From assembly GCA_004431415.1 (NCBI GenBank), contig QPMI01000517.1, forward strand, positions 124,001 through 188,000: a stretch of 64,000 nt of DNA, written 5' to 3'. The first letter of the stretch is position 1, and every line of letters begins with the position of its first letter. The notes beneath the pieces were generated by a model. It did no database searches, was not told the DNA's origin, and saw nothing but the letters and a program-made list of their open reading frames with translations. The stretch is from Cyanophora paradoxa (taxonomy: Eukaryota > Glaucocystophyceae > Cyanophorales > Cyanophoraceae). The position numbers were made by a program, and so were the translations under genes. This document shows, piece by piece, positions 45,332 to 56,183 of this stretch.

Positions 45332-46059
45332 TCATAATAAGAGGCGGGGCGCAAGGGCTGCCGCGAGGGCGGCGGCGAGGAGGCCGGCGATCGCCGATGC
45401 CGCGAGGCCCGCCGGCGCCGCGCCGCTGACGTACGGCCTGCGTGCAGACGGAAGGCCGCTGTCAGTAGGGGAGGGGGTGGTTGGGGGGAGATCTAGATCT
45501 GCCCTCAGGCGCCGCATTTGATTGGGCCAGAAGGCTGCCCGCGGCCGGCGGGGGCGGGGGCGGGGCGAGGCGCCGGCGAGGGGGACGGACACGGCGGGGG
45601 CGGCGGGGACCCGGAGGCCCAGGCGAAGGCGCGGACGAGGGTGAAGGCTTCGAAGGCGCCGCCCGGGCTGCGGACCTCGATGTCGTACCCCTGGCCCGCC
45701 GCGAAGGCCCCGGCGGCCGCCTGCGCATGCGGGGGGAAGCAGTGAGCTCGAGTTCGAGTCTGCGGCCCCGGCCCGCCGCGGGCCGGGAGCTCGAGCTCGG
45801 GCGCACGAGGAGGGAGCGCTCGCGGGCGGTTGCCGATCCCGACAGGGAGCACTCGGTGATGCGGGGACGGCTGCTCATGTCAGAGGGGCAGGGGGCCGGG
45901 GTGCCGGGTGCCGGGGCGGGCCGGGCGGGCGGGGCGGGGCGGGGCGCACAGATGGTGAGCAGGGTGGAGCTCACGAAGCGCGGGTTGCCGGCGGGCACCG
46001 CGAGGTCCCCGAGACGATGTCGACCTGCGCCCCCGGACCAGCCCGGCCCGCGATTGGCA

Positions 46060-46098
<39 letters not shown>

Positions 46099-47668
46099 CG
46101 GGCGGGGCGGGGCGGGGCGGGGCGGGCGGGAGGGGGGGGGGGGGGCGGGGGGGATGGAGAGAGGGGAGGCGAGGGGGCGGGAGGGGCGGGGCGCACGGTC
46201 ACGCCCTGGCCGGTGGGGAAGCCCGAGCCGGGGATTCGCAGCTCACCCCCCGCCTGCGCCCGCCCGCGCCGTGCGCTAATTATAAGCGACCGGCGCGGGG
46301 CCGACGATCGAATGGCGCGAGGCTCGCGGACCGGGGGGGCCGTGAAGACGGGTGTGCTGAAGACGGGGCGGCCGCTTGCGTCGTATGTGATGCTGGTCGA
46401 CGTCCCGAGTCGAGGCTAAGCTTAATGGAGGACACGATGCTTGCCGCGATCTGCGGGGAGAGGAGGGCAGGGAAGGGCTCGGCGCCGCGTGCTCTGGCAT
46501 GGCAGCGGGGCGGGGCGGGGCGGGGGCGGGGGCGGGCCTCTGGCGCACGGGGCTGGGGGCCGGGCGTCGGGCTTGGGCCCGCGGCCGCGGGCGGCGAGGG
46601 CGTCGCTCCAGATCCGGACCGGGGCGCGCTCGTGGGGCTCGGGGAGGGCGAGGGGCCCGCCGGGGCCCCGCTCGACGGGCTCGGGCTCGGGCTCGGGCTC
46701 GGCGAGCTCGTGGGGGACGGGCTCGGGCTCGGGCTGGCGCTGGGGCTCGGGCTTGGGCTTGGGCTTGGGCTCGGGCTCGGGCTCGGCGTGGGGTAGACGC
46801 AGACCCCAGAGGCGTTGGCGGCGGGGGCGTCGCAGGTGCAACGGGCGAAGGCCGCGCCGTTGGCGCAAGCGGAGTAAACGCAGTTGCCGGAGACGTTGGC
46901 GGCGGGGGCGTCGCAGCTGCAGCTCGCGACCGCGAATGCCGCGCCGTTCGCGCAGTCGGGGAACGTGCACACCTGCGCGGAAAATCTTAAATCAGAAGCT
47001 CATGAAGCGCGATCGCGGATCGAACGCGCGCGAGGTCGCGATCGACATCGGATATCGATGGGGCGCGGCCCGGCGCGCGCATGCGCATGCGCACGTTGTT
47101 GACGTCCGTGCCGGGTGCGTTGCAGGAGCACGCCGCATTGACGCCCACCATGATCGTTTGGTTGTGCACGCACGGGGAGGTGCCGGGGAAGTTGGACGCG
47201 ACCGCGCGGGCGGAGACGCGGGCGGCCGTGCGGGCCCTCGCCCATCGGAAGTTCCGGATCCCGGCGCCGGCGGCTGCCGCAATATAAAATCACAATCGAT
47301 ATCAGATCGCTTTCAATCTTGCAAAGTTGGCGCGAGAAAGGGAGCGGATGTGTACCTTTCGAGGAAGGGTTGATTGCAATTGCCCCGGGGCGGCCGCGGG
47401 CGAAATCTAAAGCGGCGGCCGCGGGGGAGACCCCCCCCGCGCGCCCGCGGCCGGCGCCATCGGCCGGCGCGGCGCGCTTGTCGAACAGGGCGAAGAAGTC
47501 AGCAGTGGCACTATGGCCGCTGGCAGCGGCGGGCGCGGGCGCCGTCGACGTCGACGTCCCGCAGGCCGCGGCCTCAAGCTGCAGACACCCGACGGCCGCG
47601 GCCGCGAGAAGGAGGACCAGCGCAGCGGGAGCGACGCGTGCTCTGGATCTAGAGCTGGATCCCGCCAT
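45332..47668 (-). CDS. Secreted, probably GPI-anchored Cys-rich surface protein
   Basis: ATG at 47,668 gives a signal peptide: MAGSSSRSRARVAPAALVLL, then LAAAAVGC. Exon 1 47,668-47,356, exon 2 47,273-47,095 and exon 3 from 46,972 join in phase. They encode Cys repeats: CVHNQTIMVGVNAACSCNAP, CTFPDCANGAAFAVASCSCD, CVYSACANGAAFARCTCDAP. A (Ser-Pro)n stretch comes next (about 46,790-46,680). Later exons are less certain: TSITYDASGRPVFSTPVFTA (about 46,415), GGELRIPGSGFPTGQGVTV (about 46,255; IPT/TIG-like), LGDLAVPAGNPRFVSSTLLT (about 46,010), AFAAGQGYDIEVRSPGGAFE (45,720). The last exon (45,437-45,332) encodes AAPAGLAASAIAGLLAAALA, then AALAPRLLL and stop, a typical GPI-attachment or membrane tail. 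The role is probably at the cell surface or wall; the ligand is unknown. Confidence 0.65.
46061..46098 (+). repeat. 38-bp poly-G tract in an intron of the surface-protein gene
   Basis: An unbroken run of G on the plus strand, so C on the gene strand, followed by further GGGCGGGG clusters to about 46,190. A strong G-quadruplex candidate. Confidence 0.9.
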
Positions 47669-49280
47669 GATCGAAGGTTCACCAGCTGCAGGCTGCAGCG
47701 TGTAGGCGCAAGCGGCCGTACGGTATACAGCCGTGAGCTGTCGATCCGGGCGGTCCGGAATCCGGATTATGGACCGGATACTCCGCCGGCCGCCGTATCG
47801 ATATCTTAAGCGTGCTAGCGCGCTTTAATTTTCGCCTTCGACTCAGGCTTCGAGGCAATGGCAGCCGCAATGCGGCGCGCGCGCAAGGCGACCGTCGGTC
47901 CGGCCGCTCCCGGAGTCCGGCGCCGGCGTCGGACGGCTGTCCGAGCTCGAGGAGCTCGAGGCTCCGCCGCTCCGCCGGCACCAGCTGCACAGTGTACCCG
48001 TGCTGCCGGGGCCGTGCAGGACGGTGCAGCGCCGTGACGCGGCCGTCACGCCGCCGTGCCGCAGTGCTACCTAGTACTAGGCTAGCGCTGCCGTTTCGAA
48101 TTCATTCTTGCGTACTGCGGAGTCTGCGGCATGCATTATGCATACTAGTATACAGCGCAAAGCTCTGCAACAATTGAATTTCGAATTTCCGAAATCATGA
48201 ATTTCGATGAATTTCGATCCAAGAAAGCAATACTCTCGGAAAATCGATTTGTCACTTGCGCATGCATCTTACAAAAACAAATGCACTTAGGCATCATGGC
48301 ATGCCTTCAGCGTAGCTGCCGCGTAAAGAACGTAGCAATGTTTTTAGCAGCGACAGATAATAGGGATATCTGGTATCGATAGATAGGAACATCGATCGAT
48401 ATCGTGCGCGACTTGCTAATTGCGGCGAGGTCGAATTCATCGGATCAGATCTAGATCGATATCAAGATCTAGATCTATAGCTAGTCTAATATTTGCCAAG
48501 TTGCGAGCTGCAGCGTGCGCAATTGCAAGCTCCACACTAGCATACCACACTTCGCTCCGCTCTATCGCTTCATGTACACTGAGTCACGATCGCATTACTG
48601 AAGTTATAGCACTAGTCATGACCACAGAGTACTTCCCCCCTTGCACCCCCGGCCGCGATTTTCGCGCCGGGGGTGCAAGGGGGGAACCGGCGGCGGGATC
48701 TAATGAAAGAGTCCTAGTGGCACGCACATGCGCAGAGTCCTCCCCTCGGGGTCGCGCTGCTCGGCTGCGGGCAGCGGCGCACGCGGTACTGCGGTATAAG
48801 CTCGATTTCGGCGGCGTGCTGAGCGCAGCAAGAAAGCACGGTCTGGACGACCGGGCGTGCTCGGCTGCGATCAGCGGCGCAGCTAGGCAGCGGCGCAAGC
48901 GGTTTTGCGGTGCAAGCTCAAGCTCGAGTGCCGGGCAGCGTGCTCGGCTGCGGGCAGCGGCGCGTGCTCGGTAGGCGGTGCAAGCTTATGCAGTGAGAAG
49001 TAGTCCAGGTGGCACGGGTACCGTGCGGCGTACGCGGCGCAGTGCGAGGAAGCGGAAATCTGCCATACAAGTCCAGCCGAAATTAAAGCGGAGCACAGCG
49101 AGTGACTGGCGCGAGACCGGGCAGGTAGGAAGTGCAGTTTAGATCAGCCGAGATGAAAAACATTTTTGGTCTCCCGCCAGAAGCTCGCCGCGCGAAAGTT
49201 GGCCTCGGAGGTCGCTGCGCCCCGGCCCCCTCTCCAGCCCTCGACAGCGCAAGGCAGCTCAAGGCCCGCCCAGGCCCCCC
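47669..49280. other. Intergenic region, no gene recognised
   Basis: Upstream of the surface-protein gene. The stretch 48,090-48,480 is AT-richer, with short palindromic CGAT/GATC runs. A 20-bp-arm hairpin is at 48,633-48,686. From 48,765 to 48,975 the phrase GGCTGCGGGCAGCGGCGC recurs about three times with variations. No coding frame looks real. Confidence 0.4.
48633..48686. repeat. Perfect inverted repeat (hairpin), 20-bp arms
   Basis: Arms TTCCCCCCTTGCACCCCCGG (48,633-48,652) and its exact reverse complement (48,667-48,686), with a 14-bp loop. Strong enough to form a cruciform or RNA hairpin. Confidence 0.9.
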
Positions 49281-49285
49281 CGCTC

Positions 49286-49366
49286 CCCCCAACTGCCCTT
49301 CCCGGGACTCGAACGCTGGGGCAATAAGACGCCGGCGCACTGCTAGCTCGGCTAGCTCGCCGCGAA
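49286..49366 (-). tRNA. tRNA-Lys(CUU)-like degenerate sequence (pseudogene or SINE head)
   Basis: On the minus strand a D-arm-like TAGCCGAGCTAGCAGTGCG is followed by GGC-GTCTTATT-GCC, which could be a weak anticodon arm with CTT. GTTCGAGTCCCGG (B-box-like T arm) and GAAGGGC follow. T-stem and acceptor pairing are poor, so it is not a working tRNA. It may be a pseudogene or the head of a tRNA-derived SINE. Confidence 0.3.
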
Positions 49367-49689
49367 ACTGGCCTTTTCGTCGTCGCCTTTGTATGGCCAT
49401 ACATCTAGGAAATTTTTGTACCGCGTCCGCGAGAGACTGAGCATTGGATATGCATTAAGATGCGTACTAGCTCGTGTTAAGCGCTTCGGTCTCTCGCCAA
49501 TCGCTCCCCCTAGTTTAATCGGGCCGTACCGAACAGATAGAGGAGACAGCTAGGGAGAAGTGGTTCCATGCAGAACCGCGCAAGGAAGAGCCCGGAGTGA
49601 GAGAGAAGTTGGTTTTCCCCTCGAAAACCACTTTTCGCGAGTTCGAGAGAGCTCTCGCGAGCCCGAGTCAGGCGAAGCCTCTTTCAGGC

Positions 49690-50720
49690 GAAGCCTCTTT
49701 CTCAAACCCAAAAACCGCCGATATAAATTCCTTTTTTAACCTTTTTTTCCACTCAAGATCCCCCCTGCTAAATAATTTCCGCGTCGCACTCCCTCGAGGA
49801 CGAATTATTAATTCTGCCTCGACACGGACGCGATTGCCGCTAATGACTCAGCTACCCTAACCCCCACAGACCTCTCTAGATCCATTTTTAGCGTCGTGGC
49901 TCCCCTAAGACGACCGCTCGCCCGTGGGCGTCGCGCGAAAATCGAATTTCCCTCTGGATCAATTCCGGTACTTAACCTCCGACAAATGCAGTCCGAGTCA
50001 GAAGGTGGGACCCGGTCCCGCCCGGTCCCGCGACGAAATCGCGCCAGGGACGCCCCAGAACGATACAGAATGCCGCGCGAGGCGAGCGCATCGCCGCAAG
50101 CTCGATTTCAAGCGCCGTCGACGCTCCAGTGCGAAGAGTCGGCCGAAAATTTGATCCAGCGCTAGCCGGTCCCGCCCGGTCCCGCGACGCGCGCAATCGA
50201 TGCGTACTGGCGCGCATGGACATAGCAGGGCCTGCGCACCCCCGAAATCCGCTTTTCGGAGCCGGAACAGCGCAGGAAGGTACCCGACGGCCAAAATTCG
50301 ATCCTGCACGCGCCCTGACATCTTTCCGCGCGCCCACGCCGCGGCGCATGCGCGGAACGATAGCATAAGCATTTAAGATGTAGGCAAAGTCTTCCGCACG
50401 CTTTGCGTATGCGACGGGCCGCGAGGACCCAGCCGACCCCGAAAATTCGATCCTGCATGGACCTGCACATCTTTCCGCGCGCCCTCGCCTCGAGCTCCGC
50501 AGCCCCGCACATCGATGCTATAGCTATATGCATTCAAGATTCTGTTTAAGCGATTCGCAAGCTCTGTGCATGCGCCTGGCCGCGAGAACCTTGCCCTCCC
50601 GGGCCTCCCTCTCAACAATATTATATATAATTCATCTCCTCTAATCTCAACCTGCTCCGGCCTCCCTTTATTTCCTCAGTACATTAATATTCCTCTAGTT
50701 ATATTCCTCTAGCCGGCCAG
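49690..50720. repeat. Composite repeat, copy 1
   Basis: Begins at the shared block TTTTTTAACCTTTTTTTCCACTC (49,730). It passes the near-palindrome at 49,795-49,821, the GGTCCCGCCCGGTCCCGCGACG block (50,015) and two ~150-bp satellite units (landmark AAATTCGATCCTG near 50,290 and 50,442). It ends in the tail CTGTTTAAGCGATTCGCAAG and an AACAATATTATATA stretch. Copies 2 and 3 share this order. No protein is evident. Confidence 0.75.
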
Positions 50721-50794
50721 CGGTAGCTGGACTGGCCGTCAGCCGGCCAGCTTCCAACCAGAAAGCTGTTCGCGATCGGCCAGGCCGCTGGCCA

Positions 50795-52095
50795 GTGCGA
50801 AATTCCTTTTTTAACCTTTTTTTCTACTCGAGATCCCCCCTGCTAAATAATTTCCGTGTCACACTCCCTCGAAGCAGAATTATTAATTCTGCCTCGACAC
50901 GGACGCGATTGATGGACATTACACAGCTGCCCGAACCGCCACAGACCCCTCTAGATCCATTTTTAGCGTCCTAGCTCCCCTAAGACGACCGCTCGCCCGT
51001 GGGCGTCGCACGACATCGAATTTCCCTCTGGATCAATTCCGGTACTTAACCTCCGACAAATGCAGTCCGAGTCAGAAGGTGGGACCCGGTCCCGCCCGGT
51101 CCCGCGACGAAATCGCGCCAGGGACGCCCCAGAACGATACAGAATGACGCGCGAGGGCGAGCGCATCGCCGCAAACTCGGTTTCGGGCGCCCTCGACGCT
51201 CCAGTGCAAACAGTCGGCCGAAATTTTGATCCGGCCGGTTCCGGCCGGTCCCGCGACGCGCGCAATCGATGCGCACTAGCGCGCATAGGCATAGCAGGGC
51301 CTGCGCACCCCCGAAATCCGGTTTTCGGAGGCCGAACAGTGCAGGAAGGTACCGGACATCAAAAATTCGATCTTGCACAGGCCCGGACATCTTTCCGTGC
51401 GCCCACGCCGCGGCGCATGCGCGGAACAATAGCATAAGCATTTGAGATGTAGACAAAGCATTCCGCACAGTTTACGGATGTGCCGGGCCGCGAGGACCCA
51501 GCCGACCCCGAAAATTCGATCCTAGACGGACCTGCACGTCTTTCCGCGCGCCCTCGCATCCTCACGCAAGCACATCGCTACTATATTCATTTGGGATTTT
51601 ATCAAAGCCTTCCACAAGCTTCGAAGACGCGAAAGAGCACGAGAACCCAGCCGGCGGCAAAAATTCGATCCTGCACGGGCCCGGACATCTTTCCGCGTGC
51701 CCACGCCGCGGCGCATGCGCGGAACAATAGCATAAGCATTTGAGATGTAGAAGAAGCTTTCCGCACGCTTTACAGATGCGCCGGGCCGCGGGGACCCACC
51801 CGACCCCAAAAATTCGATCCTGGACAGACCTGCACATCTTTCCGCGCGCCCTCGCATCCTCACGCACGGGCATCGCTACAATATTCATCAGAGATGTTTT
51901 AAAAGCCTTTCGCAAGCTCTGCGGACGCAACAGGGCGCGGCAATCCAGCCGACGCAAAAATTCGATCCTGGCCACGCCTGCACATCTTTCCGCGCGCCCT
52001 CGCCTCCGCAGGCCTACACATCGATGCTATATGCATTCGAGATTCTGTTTAAGCGATTCGCGAGATCTGCAGCTGTGCATGCGCCTGCACGTCAG
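50795..52095. repeat. Composite repeat, copy 2 (five satellite units)
   Basis: Same order of blocks as copy 1. It has five units with the landmark AAATTCGATCCT near 51,363, 51,515, 51,660, 51,811 and 51,957, then the tail CTGTTTAAGCGATTCGCGAG. Unit spacing is about 145-152 bp. Confidence 0.75.
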
Positions 52096-52530
52096 ACGAT
52101 CATGCAACGAGCCGGCGACGACGACGACATGCGCTTCCAGACAAACGCGGGGCACGTACGGGAGCGCGGGAATGCGAAATGCGCGCGACCAGTAACTGCC
52201 GCTCTCCCCGGCCACAGTATTTAAATCCGACTGCGAACATAATAGCATCGAACAATATATTTCCGTCTCCTCTCGGCCCCGCACAGACTTTCTCACACAC
52301 AAACCTAGCGTGCATAAAAATAACTGACGCACTTCTCCTCTTGCATATAACAATTCCCTTGCATTCATTGTCTCCTCTCCCCTATAAACAGTATACCCGA
52401 CAATTGCGAAACAGATCGGCGAAGCACGTGCGCAGCGCTCCGGCGCGTCCTGAAGCGAAGCCCTCCAGCTAATTGCCGCGGAAATCTCCATTTGCACTCT
52501 AAACAAAAAAACAACCGCGTGCGCGCAGAT
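52095..52530. promoter_or_regulatory. Upstream region of the 52,531 gene, with a TATA-like box
   Basis: CCCCTATAAACAGTATACC lies at about 52,380, roughly 150 bp before the proposed ATG, in otherwise non-repetitive sequence. The TATA assignment is by motif only. Confidence 0.3.
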
Positions 52531-53513
52531 ATGCCTCCACCCGTCCCGTTCGTTCAAGACCCCTACGCGTTCAGCGTGACTGCTGCCTTCGGTGTCCACG
52601 AGTTTATGAATTTCGAGCAGTGGGACGAAATCGCAAAGAAAGCGCGCGCCGTCGAGGAGGAAACAGGCATGCCGATCCCGGACGTCCAAGCGTGTGCGCG
52701 CATGCATATATGCACGCGCTTCTCCGCCCATTTTATCCGACACCGACGCGTTGGCGCAGCGATCGCCGGCGCAATTACCGGTTGCAGATCGCTGGAGAAC
52801 GACATCTACGGTATCGCCGTCGTGCAGCGCATCCTCGAGAAGGTCAACAACGAAATTTGCGAACGCTTGTGCGACATTCGATCCCGCAACGCTCGACCTC
52901 GACAACATGATCGTGCCCGCGCCCTGACATTCCGGCAGCGTGAGACGCATGATGAAAATCCCGCGCCCCGTCGCTGCGCAAATGGCAGAGAATTTCGCCT
53001 CGTCGCTCACGCCGGATCAGCTCGTCGACATGGTCGACAAGTGCCTGCAGGTCATCGACCCAATCATATCCGGAGCCGCACCTGCGAGCTAAACTGCAGC
53101 ACAGACCGCTGGAAAGGTGATAGCGCTCAAAAACGTCTACATCCTCGGGCATACCGTCGGCCTCGAAAATGTCCCGCCCGTCTACGAAGCGGGACCGGGC
53201 ACGCGCATCGCGATCGGCCCGTTCATCAGGACGAGAGAGCGCTCCGAAATCTTGGAGAGGTATCGCCCCGCGACGCGGCGCTGTACTGCATTAAATATTC
53301 GCCGTATGCGTGTCCCCGATTTAATCCGCGTTCAGGTTCAGCCCCGACGCCGCCCCGCAGGTCGGCACGGCAGACGCACCCGGCCGTTAATATGCGCGCC
53401 GGTACGTCGAACAGATTTCCAAGACGTACTTATTGCTTTATAATGCTCTGTATATACGCAGCTTCGTGGTGCTGGGCCCCGTCAATCCGACGATTACGTT
53501 CCCGACGATCTAG
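52531..53513 (+). CDS. Unrecognised intron-containing gene
   Basis: ATG 52,531 opens MPPPVPFVQDPYAFSVTAAF, then GVHEFMNFEQWDEIAKKARA. A possible exon chain: 52,531 to about 52,692; from 52,761 (IAGAITGCRSLENDIYGIAV, VQRILEKVNNEICER) to about 52,868; from 52,945 (VRRMMKIPRPVAAQMAENFA, SSLTPDQLVDMVDKCLQ) to about 53,050; from 53,116 (VIALKNVYILGHTVGLENVP, PVYEAGPGTRIAIGPFIRTR) to about 53,280; from 53,410 (ISKTYLLLYNALYIRSFVVL, GPVNPTITFPTI) to TAG 53,511-53,513. The first four junctions have GT...AG signals and keep phase; the last is less sure. Single-copy sequence set between composite repeats. No family recognised; a host gene or one brought in by a mobile element are both possible. Confidence 0.45.
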
Positions 53514-53689
53514 ATCTCTAACAAGGTCTCGCATGTCTTGCAAATAAATATGTCTACCCTAATCAAATTCGTCTCAAACTCGCATACCATGCAAATAAAT
53601 ATAGCACGAGCCAGCACCGCCGTCCCCGACGTCCGGTAGCATGGCCGCCAAGCTCGCCGGCACCCCGTCGTTGCGCCGCGGCCGGTGTC

Positions 53690-54060
53690 TGGCATCGCTA
53701 CAATATTCATTTGAGATTTTATGGAAGCCTTTCACAAGCTTCGAAGACGCAAAAGACCACGAGAACCCAGCCGACCGCAAAAATTCGATCCTGCACAGAC
53801 CTGCACGTCATTCCGCGCGCCCTCGCCTCCGCAGCCCCGCACATCGATGCTATATGCATTCGAGATTCTGTTTAAGCGATTCGCAAGCTCTGTGCATGCG
53901 CCTGGCCGCGAGAACCTCGCCCCTCCCGGGCCTCGATCCCTCCCAACAATATTATATAAATAATCTCCTCTCAATCTAGATCTGCTCCACCCTTTAATTG
54001 TTTCCTCAGTACATTAATATTCCTCTAGCCGACCAGCGCTAGCTGGACTGGCCGTCACCC
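53690..54060. repeat. Partial composite repeat (one satellite unit plus tail)
   Basis: One unit (landmark near 53,779), the CTGTTTAAGCGATTCGCAAG tail (53,868), an AACAATATTATATA stretch and a CTAGCCGACCAGCGCTAGCTGG-type end. It matches the ends of the other composites. Confidence 0.65.
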
Positions 54061-54082
54061 AGCCAGCTTCTAGCCTTCTGTA

Positions 54083-56183
54083 ACAGCCGCGAGGGCGTCC
54101 GCGAGGCTTCGCCGTACTTAGTGCTCCGCAGGAGCACGGATCTTGTCTCAAACCCAAAAACCGCCGACCGAAATTCCTTTTTTAACCTTTTTTTCCACTC
54201 GAGATCCCCCCTGCTAAATAATTTCCGTGGCACACTCCCTCGAGGCAGAATTATTAATTCTGCCTCGACACGGACGCGATTGATGGACATTACAGAGCTG
54301 CCCGAACCGCCACAGACCCCTCTAGATCCATTTTTAGCGTCCTGGCTCCCCTAAGACGACCGCTCGCCCGTGGGCGTCGCGCGACATCGAATTTCCCTCT
54401 GGATCAATTCCGGTACTTAACCTCCGACAAATGCAGTCCGAGTCAGAAGGTGGGACCCGGTCCCGCCCGGTCCCCCGACGAAATCGCGCGAGTCAGAAGG
54501 TGGGACCCGGTCCCGCCCGGTCCCCCGACGAAATCGCGCTAGGGACGCCCCAGAACGATACAGAATGACGGGCGAGGGCGAGCGCATCGCCGCAAGCTCG
54601 ATTTCGGGCGCCCTCGACGCTGCAGTCCGAACAGTACGCCGAAATTTGATCCTCCCGGTTCCGGCCGGTCCCGCGACGCGCGCAATCGATGCGTACTGGC
54701 GCGTATAGACATAGCACGGCCTGCGCACCCCCGAAATCCGCTTTTCGGAGCCGGAACAGCGCAGGAAGGTACCCGACGGCAAAAATTCGATCCCACACGG
54801 GCCCGGACATCTTTCCGCGCGCCCACGCCGCGGCGCACGCGCGGAACGATAGCATAAGCATTTAAGATGTAGAAGAAGACTTCCGCACGGTCTCTAAATG
54901 CACCAGGCCGCGAGGACCCAGCCGACCCCGAAAATTCGATCCTGGACGGACCTGAACATCTTTCCGCGCGCCCTCGCATTCTCGCGCATGCGCATCGCTA
55001 CAATATTCATTTGAGATTTTATCAAAGCCTTCCACAAGCTTCGAAGACGCGAAAGAGCGCGATCGCGAGAACCCAGCGGACGGCAAAAATTCGATCCTGC
55101 ACGGACCCGGACATCTTTCCGCGCGCCCACGCCGCGGCGCATGCGCGGAACAATCGCATATGCATTTGAGATGTAGAAGAAGACTTCCGCACGGTCTCTA
55201 AATGCGCCGGGCCGCGAGGACCCAGCCGACCCCGAAAATTCGATCCTGGACAGATCTGCGCATCTTTCCGCGCGCCCTCGCATCGTCACGCGAGCGCATC
55301 GCTACAATATGCATTCGAGATCGTTTTAAAGCTTTCCGCGAGCTCTGCGGGCGCGACAGCGCACGACAACCCAGCCGACGCAAAAAATTCGATCCTGGCC
55401 ACGCCTGCACATCTTTCCGCGCGCGCTCGCCTCCGCAGCCCCGCACATCGATGCTATATGCATTCGAGATTCTGTTTAAGCGATTCGCAAGCTCTGTGCA
55501 TGCGCCTGGCCGCGAGAACCTCGCCCCTCCCGGGCCTCCTTCCCAACAATATTATAAAAATAAACTCCTCAAAATTCGATCCTGGACGGACCTGCACAGC
55601 TTTCCGCGCGCCCTCGCATCCTCACACGAGCGCATCGCTACAATATTCAGATGAGATTAAAGCTTTTCGCAAGCTCTGCGGGCGCGACAAGGAACGAGAA
55701 CCCAGCCAACGCAAAAAATCGATCCTGAACGGGCCTGCACAGCTTTCCGCGCGCCCTCGCCTCCGCAGCCCTGCACATTGATACTATATGCATTCGACGT
55801 TCTGTTTAAGCGATTCGCAAGCTCTGCGCATGCGCCTGGCTGCGAGAACCTCGCCCCTCCCGGGCCTCCCCCCCAACAATATATTAATAATACTAAATTA
55901 ATCCGGTTCGACTCCTCCCCTAGCGTTACCGGTTCAACTCCTCCCCTAGTTAATTATATATTCCCTCTCCTCATTACATTGCTCCCTGGCCAGCGAGCTC
56001 TCCATCGAGCTGGCTATAGCGGGCCAGCCCATTGCCGCAGTACCACGGTGCCAAGCCGGCGAAACCCGGCCATGCAGCTGGGCGCGCGCCGGCGGGGCTG
56101 CACCTGGCCGCCTACTGTGACAGCCGCGCGGGCGTCCGCGAGGCTTCGCCGTACTTAGTGCTCCGCAGGAGCACGGATCTTGT
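54083..56183. repeat. Composite repeat, copy 3 (seven satellite units), between direct repeats
   Basis: Starts and ends in nearly identical ~64-bp blocks (54,083-54,147 and 56,119-56,182) that contain GTGCTCCGCAGGAGCAC. Between them lie the shared 5' block, a perfect palindrome (54,239-54,267), a doubled GGTCCCGCCCGGTCCC block (54,450 and 54,505), and satellite units near 54,783, 54,933, 55,086, 55,237, 55,386, 55,569 and 55,718. Tails lie at 55,466 and 55,797. No coding frame appears real. Confidence 0.75.

Noticed and set aside
46441-47373. Plus-strand open frames over the surface-protein gene
   Set aside because: Gly/Arg-rich shadows of the Ser-Pro codons and Cys repeats on the minus strand.
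50280-55860. Regularly spaced repeats that might be taken for a CRISPR array
   Set aside because: Units are ~150 bp, diverged, with no short unique spacers, in a eukaryotic intron-containing context; they are satellite DNA.
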